Shown here in pieces: positions 49,601 through 61,800 of a stretch of 64,000 bases of DNA. The notes beneath the pieces are model-generated. The model was given only the letters and a program-made list of their open reading frames with translations. It did no database searches and was not told where the DNA came from. The first letter of the stretch is position 1. The number at the start of each line of letters is the position of its first letter. Where the stretch lies: the NCBI GenBank assembly GCA_036924285.1, contig JAYKYS010000004.1:31776001-31840000 (forward strand), read 5' to 3'. Both the position numbers and the translations under genes were made by a program. The DNA is from Asterella californica. Taxonomy: Eukaryota; Streptophyta; Marchantiopsida; Marchantiales; Aytoniaceae.

Positions 49601-50400
49601 TTTCATCGCTGTCTTGCGGCTTCAGTTGTAGGCTCGTCGTAGCCGGCAGTACTTTCTTCAAAGCTTGCGTCGAGGCCGCCAAGGAACTGTCCGTGCCCGC
49701 CGCCCACACACTTCCATTACACTTTGGACATGGTAGGTGTGGGTACTACTGGGCCCTGAACCCAATTTCGCAACTTCCTATCCATGCGACCTGTATGAAA
49801 TCCGCCATCAAGAACACAAGGCCCGGCTTATAATCTCGAAGCTGCAGTGCCAGATCTAGGGCGACCAGAAGAGAGGGTCCGTGGAATTCTGCGCCCAGGT
49901 CCAGGGTGTGCCCGTCGAGCACCCTCCAGCTCGACTGCATCACTCCATAGCATGTGCTCCAGGTCTCCTGTTCTTCTCAAGTTCCGTCGCCTATCTCGGC
50001 TATTCCGCTGCCATCCTTAGATTATGTTTCCAGTTTTAGTCTGGGACCGAGTTTGCCTGTCTTGCAAAGAAATGTCCGACTTGCTGCCAGCCGTGGTTAA
50101 TTCTGAGGTGAGTGATCGTTTTCTGCTTGCCCTGTCTTCACTCCTTCCAGTGGCGATGCTCCACAGAGATCATTCTCGATGGAAAATTTACGATTCCAGT
50201 CATATTCTTGTCTCTATCTGTTAAACGTTATGAGTAATGATCGAGTTCCCACTGCGAGGAGTCGACGGTATGATACGTCTCACTAAATTTAGTTATAGAC
50301 TGTAATCAACAACTATCGAGTGGTGGCTATGCCTAGAACAGTCAGTACCAAGACCTTAAATTAAAGTCGGATTCCTGTAAATCTCGTCTTTCAAGGCTTG
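46614..50400. other. Region without a supported gene
   Basis: Open frames of up to 162 codons (46963-47451) and a set at 48337-49188 lack family motifs and convincing splice sites. A strong TATA-like CTATAAAATAAAG occurs near 47790 with no gene I can attach. A 20-bp repeat (CGGAATCATAACCTCCA) is duplicated near 47499-47535. From 49380 to 50000 the DNA is GC-richer, with a minus frame at 49746-49943 of unknown kind. These patches may be retroelement debris. Confidence 0.4.
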
Positions 50401-50422
50401 CATGTATGGATGAGATATGTAC

Positions 50423-50446
50423 ACTTAGAAGTGTACATGAGGAATA
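50423..50446. repeat. Short palindrome around GTACACTT/AAGTGTAC
   Basis: ATGTACACTT and AAGTGTACAT face each other across two bases. The same GTACACTT...AAGTGTAC pairing recurs with a longer loop at about 55993-56031, on the other side of the 52-55.6 kb unit. Confidence 0.6.
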
Positions 50447-51237
50447 ATTTATGAGTTAACTCTAATTTAAAGAAGGGTTAACTCTAAATTATGTCTGGAC
50501 AGTCTGTTTTTCATTCGAAAAAACAACTTTACTTATACTGGTATACTTACAGTCAAACCCACAGCACTTATGGGTTTTTGGTTTTCCAGAGGCAATGTGT
50601 TTCGCTGAGGTGAATTCGGATTTTAAATATAGAAATTTAAATTTAGTATTTTTAATTTAGACATCTAAATTTAACTTCAAATTTGTTTTTGCACGAAAGC
50701 AGCCTCGAGTATAGCTGAGACTGTATAGTCCCCCGCTTCCTTCAGTTTCAATTTTCTTGAACCCAGCCACTGACAAATTTAAAATTATACTGCACTGTAT
50801 ACCCTGCTTCCTTCTTCACTGTACAAGCAAAAATTATACTGTGACTGTATTATTTCCCCGGGTTTCTTCACTGTACAAGGCCATGGAGCCTTCCGCGGTG
50901 GTATTTTTAAAATTTTTGTCCTTTTCTTTTTATTTGTACAATGCCGTGGGGCAGGATATGTACTACAAGTACAGAGGTCTTCTCTTGCTTGACTAATTAG
51001 GAAATCTGAAAAGTCTCAAGGGAACCACGACTCTACTCGGTTCGAAAGCTGTCGCATCTGATCATTTTGTCGAGTCCTTGGATTTCAGTTAAATCTCACA
51101 CAAGGAAAGGTCTGAGAATGTTATTTTCTTGTTGTATTCCACAAGTTAATCACAAGCAAACAGCTGCTTCCCTAACAATAAGGTATCGTATAAAAGGACA
51201 GAAGTACAAGGATAGATAAGATGATGACGATGACCGT

Positions 51238-51271
51238 GAAGAAGTTGTGAGCAACTTCTCACAACTTCTTC
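51238..51271. repeat. Perfect 14-bp inverted repeat (hairpin)
   Basis: GAAGAAGTTGTGAG (51238-51251) pairs with CTCACAACTTCTTC (51258-51271) across a 6-base loop. There is no following T-run and no nearby gene, so this is not a terminator. Confidence 0.85.
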
Positions 51272-51330
51272 CACTCACAACTGGATTCAGCCCGAGAATA
51301 TATATTCAGAGCACCTGCATATTCACCTCC

Positions 51331-51358
51331 TCCATCTTTCGATGGAGGAGGCAAATAT
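51331..51358. repeat. Perfect 11-bp inverted repeat (hairpin)
   Basis: CCTCCTCCATC and GATGGAGGAGG face each other across TTTC. It lies about 60 bases from the previous hairpin and 10 from the next, so three perfect hairpins sit within 180 bases. Confidence 0.8.
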
Positions 51359-51366
51359 ACAGGTGG

Positions 51367-51416
51367 TTAATTTAGTACCTAACCCTTCCGGCAGGAAGGG
51401 TTAGGTACTAAATTAA
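51367..51416. repeat. Perfect 23-bp inverted repeat (hairpin)
   Basis: The left arm 51367-51389 (TTAATTTAGTACCTAACCCT + TCC) is the exact reverse complement of 51394-51416, with a 4-base loop GGCA. A single related arm (AGGGTTAGGTA then AAATTAAAC) reappears at about 57161-57181, in the right-hand flank of the same region. Confidence 0.9.
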
Positions 51417-52199
51417 ACTTAGGTATATATTAACAAAAAAACGACTATACCGTCCCGGTGTTATACCTTCTGAAGCGCGGCGACTTGGTCGAGACTTATG
51501 GGTTCTCTCCTGCTCTCCCTGTCTTTCCAGGCATGGGTAACAGATAACTTATATACAATATTTTAATTTTTTATATGTACTTAGTACATGTTTTTACTTA
51601 ACATATATATATATATTCTCAGTAACATGAAGCGAAAAAAAGTTCCCCCGGAGTTCATCCAGCATGCATATTCAGCCCGAGAACTATTCATCGAAGTCGT
51701 ACTTGCTCATGTTGGACTCGAATACTTTTCGTGGATTTATTTCATCCGCGGCGATGTTTGCAAGAAACGAACTCAGTTTCTGTGATTGTATCATTCTCTG
51801 CGGTAATAGAGTTCGCCCTCTGAGTTTACTCGTTTCCAAACAAACTCGTCTCGACAATAAGAGTCCAACTATTTCAAAGAAATCTTCCTAGCAGTTGCAA
51901 CAACTTTAACTTCATTGCAAATGAGCTACATAAGCATCTCCAACTGCCTTGTACACTGATGGTTAAGGAGATCCGATTTTAAAAAATTGGTCGCGAGTTA
52001 AATTAAGGCGAGTTTTAAATTAAGGCGAGTGGAAGATAGTGATATATGTTTTTCTGGCACAAGCGTGGGCGTTAAATAAAGCGGATGTTAAATTAAATGA
52101 GGACCACGGGAGTTAACCTAACACAGACGGCGGACGGAGGAGGAGAAGGCTGACGAGAACAATTCAACCTAACACGCGTAGCGGTGTATGCGACGGATC

Positions 52200-53455
52200 G
52201 TTTAGCATCGATCATTTTTTTCACAGACTGTAGGCGGGCAGGGGCCAGGACATTGCTTTCGACTTTCGAGCGTACGCGAGAGAGGGCAAGCCTCGATCAA
52301 TTCTCTTCGTACGCTGCCATCAGTGTACTGCACGGGCCTAAATTTCTGCGCGTTGCTTTCAATTCTTCTTGAACGTTGTGCCGAAGAACACGACGGGGAT
52401 CATTTTTCTTCGCAGACTGTATGCGGACAGGGGCCAGGGCATTGCTTTCTACCTCGACCGAACGTAGACGACTGCCAAAGCAAGAGAGACCAAGCCTCAA
52501 TCATTTTTCTTCATAAGCTGGCGAGACTGTACTGCGCGGGACTTGCCACTTGAAGCGAACGGGATTTCTCTAGACGTCAGTCGCAGTTAATCGTTTTTAA
52601 TCACGGAGATCTCCTGCATCATGTTCTTCAATTCAGTCTTCTTTCTTGGTTTCTCTTTCTTTTCTGTTCGCAGTGCGCGGGCAGGGGACGAGGTCAATTC
52701 TTTTTTTATTCGGGTTTAGGAAGTCAGATGACTATCACATCTAATCATTTTTGTTTGATTCTGACGAGACTGTGCTGCACGGGCAGAGGACGAAGCTTTG
52801 CTCTCGACGGAAGGGGACCCAAAACTTCCATTTTGACCGACGACTGCGGTTGGATCGAGTTGACCAGCTCTTTCTTTTTTCTTCGCACGGACATACTGCA
52901 CGGTCAGGGGAGCAGGCCTTGCTTTATCGGCGATCACGGATGTAAAGACGGACGGAGACGAGTGCCAAAGCGAAAGAGGCTTGCTGGTGTGGAAGGGTGC
53001 TGCAATTTGAGCAAATTCATTGCCATGCATCAGTCACAACTAATCCTTTTCGCTCGATTCGCAAGGAGATCATACTGTACTGCACGGACAAGGGACGAGG
53101 CTTTGCTCTCAACAGAAAAGGATCCAAAACTTTCATTTCGAGAGAAAATTGAGGGATGGTCGAGTCTCGCTATGAGTCGAGCGGCAGCTGCGATCGCAGC
53201 GACACTTCCGCAATCTTCACGACATGTCACGAAAGTCAGGAATTTTAGAACAGAGAGGCGACAAAGCGGATTATCATTTTTCTCGTCACATACCCACTAT
53301 CGTTTTTATTCTTGAAAATTTACCTCCAATTGTGTCTTCTTGCTTGGTTTTCCTTTTGCATTTGTCGTTCATTTCCTTCGCAAAGGCATGCATGGCGTAT
53401 CATTTTCGTTCGCATGGACATACTGCACGGTCAGAGGTTCGGCAAGCTTCACGAG
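52200..53455. repeat. Array of about nine degenerate repeats
   Basis: A core of about 55 bp recurs near 52205, 52297, 52396, 52499, 52650, 52741, 52868, 53041 and 53399. Shared landmarks are ATCATTTTTCTTCGC, GACTGTACTGCACGG, GCAGGGG and GAGGCTTTGCTCTC. Larger units also repeat: CCAAAACTTCCATTTTGA near 52829 and CCAAAACTTTCATTTCGA near 53126. Spacing varies from about 75 to 290 bases. Open frames cross the array on both strands but follow the repeat. The array stands directly before the unassigned ORF cluster at 53690-55250. Confidence 0.7.
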
Positions 53456-53689
53456 ATGTCACAGAAGTTGGCAATCGTAGGACGAGTTCGTCCTTTTGGT
53501 CCTCAACTCAAGAAATATCTATTTTGCGCTCTGGCGCACGCTGCTCGGGCCAAGCTATTGCATGCAGATATTGCTGCCTCGTCAACAATATCGACATACA
53601 ATAATACAACAATATACATGGAACCTTCAAACCTGCTCAATTCTTGATGTTCCCTCTTCTTTTCTATTTCTACTTTCTCTTTTCCAAAT

Positions 53690-55250
53690 GTCGCAGCCTG
53701 TAGACTCTACACCCATTCCTTTTCAAAAAGAGGACAACAAACAAAGCGGATCTATCTTGTCATATTATCTTCTGAAATCTGTTCCTGCAACTTTGCTTGA
53801 TAATCTCACTGATGATTCCATCCTCGATGAGAGGTTTCTCTTCGATAATTTTCAAGCAGCTTGTTTTGATAACCATCATTTTCAATGCCAAGTAGATCAC
53901 TTTCGTAGACCATGAACTTCGCCACCGTGTCAACTTTATCGTGGAACATTTTTTTCTTTTGGAGAGGCTAAACTTTATAGACCTAGATCTTACATATATT
54001 GATTTCTACACCGTCTCGCTTGATTTTCTCATTCCGAGCTTAGACTATGTACTCATTTCTAAATCGTTTTTCATTGTCATTTCCTATCTGCAGGCTCTGA
54101 TAGGTCTCTTCTATTACATCAATTCCGAAGGGAGCTGGTTGATTCTACGTGACTCAAAGTCTATTCTCTTCTCCAAAGTTTCTGCAGTCTTCGCAGGATT
54201 CTCATCTTCTTAAGTCAACTGTACACCGTCTTAATTGCATCCACTGCGTGTGTCACGACGTCCAACCGTATGTTTTTTGATTTGGATGCAAGCACTTTCC
54301 TTACCCATCTGATGTTCTTGCGAAGAGCAGCCAGAGCTAAACATGCCGTCGCAGCACAGCCTGCAGCCGGTACACGAAGAGTCTCAATTCCTATACTGTT
54401 GGAAATGTTCGTCACCATCAACTGCACGGGAGGAGACCTGGACATGTGTTACTGGTCACTTCTGTGTCAATTCCTACAGAATGAGTGCACAAGTGGTTTG
54501 CTATCTATTCAGAGGGGAGAAAGTTTAATGCATTTACATGTACAAGATGTTATTTCGCTTCAGGCTACGAAGAAATAGATGTTCTGAGATGGAAAGATGT
54601 TCAAAGATCACTGGGCGGAGAAGTTTGCGTCAAGCTGTTGAGTAACAGGGGACTTCATACGTTCGTTGGCATGATCGGATACGATATCAAAGACAAAGAC
54701 GAACTACATCACCAATCGGTCATAAAGAACACCTCGAACGCCATGATGGATGACGGACAAGATTTGTTTACATTGCTAGGTGCTGCGGACATGAAGAACC
54801 GAGTGGAGCTCAACTTTAACAATATTCTCCAACGTGTCTTGCAGTTTAATAAGTATCGTAGCAGACATATGTTGGGTACAACTCTTCATACATGTCTCAG
54901 ATTTATGATACGTCCGGTCTTGCAAGTGGTTCATGACCAACAGTATACCAAAAGACACGTAGTGACTCTTTATGGAAGCTATCATTCGATCTGAAATTGT
55001 CACTATTGCAGATATAGACAATGTTTTATTTGCTTAAACACGTGCACGGTATTTCACTGTCGAACAAGCCAATGCTGATATTCTGGAAGAGGAAGAGTAC
55101 ATAGTTATCAGCAGTCTGACAGTTGGACGCAATAAAACAATATTTAATTTTCAAGACGTGAACATCTTTCCGGAGAATATGTTTATATGCAGCACCTTGG
55201 ATAGGAACTTTACAGCCAGTAGAGCTCTCTGTATGTTTGTGCAGTCAGAC
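53690..55250 (+). pseudogene. Unassigned, frame-broken ORF cluster with cysteine-rich part
   Basis: I do not recognise this protein. Plus-strand fragments in shifting frames read as one decayed product: MSQPVDSTPIPFQKED and on (53690-53915); LERLNFIDLDLTYIDFYTVS (about 53960); a short Cys/His stretch CIHCVCHDVQPYVF (about 54237); CWKCSSPS, CVTGHFCV, RMSAQVVCYLFRGEK (54390-54523); then after a one-base shift FNAFTCTRCYFASGYEEIDV (from 54527) and LHTFVGMIGYDIKDKDE up to 54994; and EQANADILEEEEYIVISSLT (about 55062). CxxC pairs at 54390-54570 suggest zinc binding. The decay and the repeat array upstream suggest a mobile element or an inserted viral-type gene. Confidence 0.35.
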
Positions 55251-55449
55251 AGCATACTATGCAAATGGTAACGAACCCTCATGCTTCGTGCAAGTACCAG
55301 CACAGACGACCATCATCAGCACGGAGGCACCGATCAGCATCACCACGGAGGCACCCAGATCGCTACAGCCAGTCTCGCTATGTAGTAGACAAAACTTTAC
55401 AGTTGGCTTGCATTTTCTGGTTCTTATTTTCCACTTTTCAATATGAATA

Positions 55450-55565
55450 GCAAGCGTAGCGATCATACTGACTTGCGATACTTACATAACTAGTCGCCAC
55501 AGCCTGTAGCGAGCGTAGCGACTTGTGATACTTATTGTCGGGGCGGTCATAGAGTCCAGAGTGTT
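55450..55565. repeat. Short direct repeat with GCGTAGCGA cores
   Basis: GCAAGCGTAGCGA and GCGAGCGTAGCGA recur about 65 bases apart, each followed by an ACTTG(C/T)GATACTTA segment. It lies at the downstream edge of the unassigned ORF cluster and could mark its end. Confidence 0.5.
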
Positions 55566-55992
55566 CATATGTTTATAACAATAAAGTTATTGCTGGCTCT
55601 TTGTAGCCTTTCATCTACGCTGACTTTTTTAAAATGTGTGTCGCGAACATTCGTGCTGTCCGTAACAGAAAAGTAAATCGACCACCCGAACTTCAGACCG
55701 GTTTTTTCTCCTCCGTACCGTTTTGCTAGACCATGAATAACGTGTGTTTTACAGTACTAAAAAATTGAAGCAAAACAAAAAATTGTTTCATCACACATCA
55801 TTCGAAAAGACAAAAACAGAGAAGAAAATAACCTCTAGCAACTGCGAGTATTAAACCATAAAAAACTGAGGCATGCACCAAAGTGATGTTGTGGGTATAA
55901 GTCCGACGCACTGTTAAATAGAAGGCATCATATGATGAACACATTAATTTATCCTCCAAACATCCTTGCCGGAAAGGTTGAAGCATATATTA

Positions 55993-57250
55993 ATGTACAC
56001 TTGGAAAGCACACAAGCATTTCAAGTGTACATCAGGTGAATATGCATCCAAAGTGTACTTCTGGCCGGGTGGAGGAAAAGGAAAAGCGGATTTATGAGAT
56101 CAAAGTTTATGGCTCCTCGTTCTTTGAGTTATGACTGGAAACAAACTGACTATATATATATCTGGATGTGTATGTACAAAAAGTAGATAGAAGACTTACC
56201 CCTTGAAATATACTTTCTATGGACAGATTGTGATATAGATTTCAAGAGGAGGGGAAGCCTTCTCATTTATCTCACACTCTCCGCTAAATATGATCACGGG
56301 TAGTCAGAGTATACTGAACTTAGGTTGAATAGTCTATACTTAAGTACACAATCTGAAGTTCAACGATAACCGGACTGCCTAAGACTTCCAACGTCGGATG
56401 TTCGAGCTGGACTGAAGACATATCAATAGAATTCTCATAACATAATAATATTTCATGAATACAGAGACACTAGTGCAATATAATAAAATGATTATTACCC
56501 TAAAAGTTCACTGGAGTATCTGGACTAAATATTTTCCAAAATACATAAAGATAACATTTGATTCATTCTCAACAAAAATAATTCATTCTCAATTAATAAA
56601 AACATGCTCTAGTACATGAAACGAACTAAGCTCAGGTGATAATGCAAGGATACTACACAATAATATCCTTGCATTATCATTCCCTTGCTCAGGTGAATAA
56701 GCAAGGGAAGCAGAAAACTTCAGCGCAAGTGAGTTAAACAAGGACTAAACTGAACCATACGGAAACTCATGAGTTTCTGCAATTCTTTGTGATATAGATC
56801 AAGTTCACAACGAACTTCAGTCGATAATAGATTCGACTCAAAAAGTTTAATCCCGCAAGAAGTAAAGTCATAAAAAAAGATGAAATTTTAATCCGAATGT
56901 TTAATTAACACTTCTGAAGAATGAGGTGATAGCCTCACATGCAAAAAGAGCATCCAGTTGTCTCTTGCGCATAAAAATTACCCAACTGCAAGACAAATAG
57001 AAATAAAATGGTGATCATCAAACAAAAATCCAGACCAAGATATAAATCATAAGACATGATTAGACTGCTGCACTACTAAACGTACAAGTCTGAGAACCTG
57101 TAGTTATTTATATATTAATTTATTATATATTAATTTATTACTTAACTATTATTGACAAAAGGGTTAGGTAAAAAATTAAACCTCTGGATATTTTTCTCCT
57201 CCTTTAGAGAGATGGAAGAGATGAATATGCATCTAAAATGCACTTCTAGC
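55993..57250. other. AT-rich flank with hairpins, no gene
   Basis: GTACACTTG...CAAGTGTAC (about 55996-56031) and two hairpins at 56637-56708 are the main structure. GGTGAATATGCATCCAAAGT (about 56036) recurs in part as GATGAATATGCATCTAAAAT (about 57216), and its inverse GCATATTCACCT occurs at about 51318. No open frame is convincing. Confidence 0.5.
56637..56708. repeat. Two adjacent perfect hairpins
   Basis: TGATAATGCAAGGATA (56637-56652) pairs with TATCCTTGCATTATCA (56664-56679). Directly after it TCCCTTGCT (56681-56689) pairs with AGCAAGGGA (56700-56708). Both hairpins share a GCTCAGGTGA-(T)AA-GCAAGG motif, so one may derive from the other. Confidence 0.8.
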
Positions 57251-58859
57251 AGAACGGAGAAAAAAGACAAATGTTTAAACAAGACATAAATAATCATCAG
57301 CAATTGATTGACACTCCCTAAAAATTTTTTAGTGAAAATATAATTTATTACAATTTAGAGTTACGAGAAAGAACGATGCTCGATTGGGTTTGCAAACTGT
57401 GACAAAGTTATCTAAAAATAAAATTTACAAAATAAAGAGTTACAGAGAAGAGTGATGCTCGAAGGATTTACAAATTAGAAAAAAATAAAAATTTAAATCA
57501 CTAAAATGAGCAACCACTTGAGTTACACATGAATATACAGGACTTGATTACACATGGTCACTTGTGTTACACAAAACCCATAAGTAAATTGCACAAATAG
57601 AACCTTTATCTGGTATAAGTACCCCCTTCTACCAGTTCTACATTTTTAATTTCTACATTTTAATTTATAAACTAACTCTTTCAAGAAAAAAATTAAAATT
57701 AAAATTTAAACTCTTTACATATTCCTTTCTTCCCCTCTTCCAAGTGAATATATGCTTGTCGTTGGAGGTGAAATATGCATGCTCGATGAATGTATTGAGA
57801 ATCTTGGAATATAGTGAATATCTTGAAAGACTGAACTCGACATATGTTTCGCTTTGTTGTGAGGTTTCCTCTGGAAAGTGCTGATTGCCACCATGCAACT
57901 GCTCCGTCCGAAGAAGTTGACCGCGTTGGCTAGATGGAGAAGACTCCTATAAACCAGCCAGTCATGGCCCCACGAAAGACAAAGTGATGGCCCCACAATC
58001 CACTTTCTCCAGGCTTCACAATCTTCTCAGGCATCTTGTTCAATTTTCTACGTGGGCCGGGAAATATTTCAGGGCAGCATCTAGAGTCTACTGAGTCCAG
58101 AGTTAGGTCCCTGCCGGAGGAAGGTTCGTCGGGAGTAAACTGCGTTACCGTTCACCTTGGTATCTGGGAGGGCAGCTAAAACAAGAAGGGAAGCATGACG
58201 GAAATGCCGGGATGCTGGGCGTTTTCCTGGCCATGGAGGGCGGGCCAAGACTTCAGATTCTGTCCCGTGCAAGTACTAGTCAGGGTCAATGTGGAGGTGA
58301 AAGTGAAAGTCTGCACTCTCTTTCGTTCCGGGTCCTTCCGAACGAAAGAGGGAAGTGCTGTCTGGAGAGAAAGAAGTCAGAGGGAAGGTCCTGCGATTGT
58401 GTTGTCGCGATCTCCCTCTTTTCTCGTGTGAATGCGATTGGGGGCATCGATCTCTATTCTGCACCCAGTCGGACTTCGTCGATTTTGTCGAACGATTCTG
58501 GAGGAGGATTATTCGGAAGAATAGAGGCGTAATACCTTTATCTGTAAGACATTTGTTGTCGATGTTTGGCTTCAGATGAGAGGGTTTTAAACTGGGCCTT
58601 CAGGGAACAGGAGGGAGGAAGTGTACTCTCCTGGGATTGAAGGGGCTGAACCTGTGCTGTGATGGATCAGATACCGAGATCTGTGCCCGCAGATCTGCCT
58701 CCGAGGGGATAGACATTGTGCTTTCTACTGGAGTGATACTGGAGTTTGCGGACAAATGTAGATCGGGAAGTTCACTTTCATGAGGAGGAGGAAATAATTG
58801 CTCACCCGTAGGTGTACTGAAGATTTTAGATCGCACCTTAGTTGACCTAGAAGAAGAAA
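57251..58859. other. Intergenic region and 5' flank of the coiled-coil gene
   Basis: AT-rich to about 57720, then GC content rises. CTACGTGGGCC near 58049 has a G-box-like ACGT core. The several plus and minus frames from 58080 to 58840 show no family motif and are probably promoter and leader DNA of the gene starting at 58860. Confidence 0.4.
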
Positions 58860-61800
58860 ATGGAGTCCGGAGAGCTTTTGAAAGCTGAGAATCAGAGGCT
58901 TACCGCAGAAATGGCCTCCATGAAGAAGAAAATTAAGCTGGCCTTGAAGAAACAGCAGGCTGAGCTCCAAGCGAGAATCCAAGCTGCGGAGCAACGAGCA
59001 GCGGCTGCCGAAGCAGCAGCTGCAGCAGGGACTGTAGATGGTTCTGCTCCGGAGTTCAGTTCTCAGATCGTAGGCCCTCAAAGCCCAGGAAGGGCAGTAA
59101 ACGGTGTGTCAGATGGTTGTTCGCCTGCGCAGTCCCATGCGTCTATGCCCCGGGCCAGTGCAGCCAGTCCGGACACCATTAATGGACAACTTGCTCATCC
59201 TCTTGCCACCTACACCGAGATTTCTCCTGATAGAAGAAACTCGCACAGTGTTGTCGACAGCTTGCGAGCCGAGCTCAGAATAGAGATTGAGGGCAGGCGA
59301 AGTCGAGAAGATGAAGCTACCAAGGAGAGGCAACGTTTGGAGGACGAAATCGCCGAATGTAATTATCTTTGTGTGTGCGTGCGGACTTGCTTGTACAACG
59401 CCTTCACTTTCCCCTTTCTTAATACCCCCTTCCCTTCTGTGATATTTCGTTTTTCAACGTAGTTCGGGTTTTCACAAAAGAATTGCCTACATTTCTAGCT
59501 GAATATACACATTAGTAACTATCTTATGTATTACGTTTGTGTCGCGTATTTTCCTCATATGGGTACTCAAAAGTCCTGCCGAGGACTCTTAGGAACACGG
59601 TTAAACAAACAGAGCATGCTCTTCTGCAGCGCGCCAAATTTCCAGACGTGCTCCCTTCGTTCAGTTCGTATGTGGCTTGTGCGGCTCAGCTAAAATGCAT
59701 GTGACAAATGTGTGAGGTTGTGATCAAATATAAATCTGGACATAGAATGTGGAGCTTATGGCCCTGTTCCGGGGTTTAAAGGTAATAAAATAAGTATCTC
59801 AAGTTTTGGTGTTGTGAAGGACATCTGCTTACCTTTCCTATTTGTTTAGTGCAGTGAAGAAGACAAATGAATCCTTCGTCAAACATAGAGACCAAGAAAG
59901 AATAGAGTACGAAGAGAAGATGAGACTGGTGAACGAAAAGGCGGAGCAACGCATAGAGCATCTTACAAAGGTGGAAGGCTGTTATGATAGGTCGTTTCAG
60001 GGCATCAAACAGAACAAGGTTGTTGTCTTTATAACATAAACATTGAGAGACTCGTGCCATATACACTGATTTTCTGTCTTGGCAGGCCAATGAAAAGCTG
60101 GAAATCCAACTCATGGCGGCGGCAGGGCAAGTTGCTGAAGCATTCGCACGAATGTCTGCTACGCATGACGATTTAGAGCGAGTATCGAAGGAAGGAAATG
60201 AAGTGAATCGTGCACGTGCTAGCCTTGCTTCAGAGAATGAAAGGCTGGCTTCAGAAAACGAAAAGCTTGCTTCGGAGCATGAAAGGTAGCCTCGCTGGTG
60301 TACAAACTCACAGTCCCGTTAGGCACTGTTTGGAGCTGGAAGCTTTTGCTAGCCTGCCTAACAACGAAAGTGGGTTTTGTAGCGACAGACACGTTACATG
60401 AAGACGTTGAGTGCACTATTATCTGCGGAATTACCACCCAGTATTTATGCACAATGCTTAATCTGTCAAAGTGCTGATCTCACTTTGTCATGCTGCCTCA
60501 GTGTATTGAAAGAACTGGAGCAGGCAAATACTTCTCTATCTGAGGCACAGAAGATTCTGCGAGCAAAAACTAAGGTACGGCTATGGTGGTAGTTTATGGT
60601 GATGGTAGGTAAAAGTCAGAGTGATTACTGTACCAGCTTTTGAACTCAGTTTCTAAGCTTATTTAATTGCGCAGGAAATTGAAGAATTGGCTGCAGCACG
60701 CGAAGCAGCCCAAGAAGGGCAGGAAGCTGCTATGTCCCAGCTGATCAGTCGTTTGAATCAGGTACGTGTGAATCTTAGAGGTGTAGGACGGAATTGGTCA
60801 GGGGTATGTCAAGAGTTTATGAGATGGCTGGGAGGAGGAGAGCTTATTTCAGTATTATCCAGAAGTTATTTATAAATTATATCTGGCTACTGGGAACTAA
60901 AGTGGTTGGTTTCTCAGAGCGGAATACTGTGTTTTTAGTGGGGATACAGGAGTTTGAGGAGTAGGAGGGAAGAGTTCAATCTTGAGGCTCTGTTTCACAA
61001 GGCTTGACTTCCTTGTTTTGATCTGATAAGTTCCCTTATCATTCAGAAAAGGGAAAGGGTCTACAGGGGAGTCGTTCATGATTATGGAGCTAAGTGAGTG
61101 TTACTAGCAGCACATTACCAAGAACGAATAGGGGCAGTTATAGGAAGTACTTGAAAATTAGAAACCTTGAAATTCTACCTCACGATTCAGGTTATGAACT
61201 GCAGATGGAGGCTGCTGGGACTGGGCAACAGGCAGAGGTGGGTATGCTAGGAGTGAATGATAAACACCAGCGGACACATCATTGGTTGTTTTGTTGATTA
61301 CCTAGACTACATCCTTGTCTTTGTTCCTCGCAGTCTTTTGTTTCCTGTCTTGCGTCCTCATCACTAAGTGCTTGCGTATTCTCTCTGTTTAGATTGATTG
61401 CAGCAGGTGTTAACTAATTTTGTTGGCTCTTAACTGAGCAGCATCTGCGGGAGGTGACCGAAGGGAAAGTAAAGTCCCTGCTGGAAGACAAGGCAGAGCT
61501 TCAGAAGGAGCTGGAGAAAAGCAGCGAAGCAATCCTAAGCTTAAAGGAGGAATTGCATGCTCTTCAACAGCGTTTATCCTCTGTTGAATCTAGTCCCGTA
61601 ACGCCTTTGGACGAGGACAGTGCTAAGTCGAGGGAATCTGTTGTCTTAAGTGAAGAAGAGAAGGCATTATATACAGAGCTGAAAGCTCAAAATGAAGCCC
61701 TTCTCTCGCAACTTGAAGAACTCAGATCTCAAGATGCTGCATCACGCAGCCTTCAACCAGACGCTGGGGATCTGCGAGCCGTGTCACAGAATGCGATCAC

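Noticed and set aside
51238..51416. Bacterial-type terminators or a CRISPR-like array
   Set aside because: The hairpins differ from each other, have no regular spacers or T-runs, and the context is plant nuclear.
54270..54578. Tyrosine recombinase (Crypton) reading of the alternative frame (GLLSIQRGESLMHLHVQDV)
   Set aside because: The resemblance is short, the catalytic R-H-R-Y set is not visible, and the overlapping cysteine-rich frame continues better into the downstream protein.
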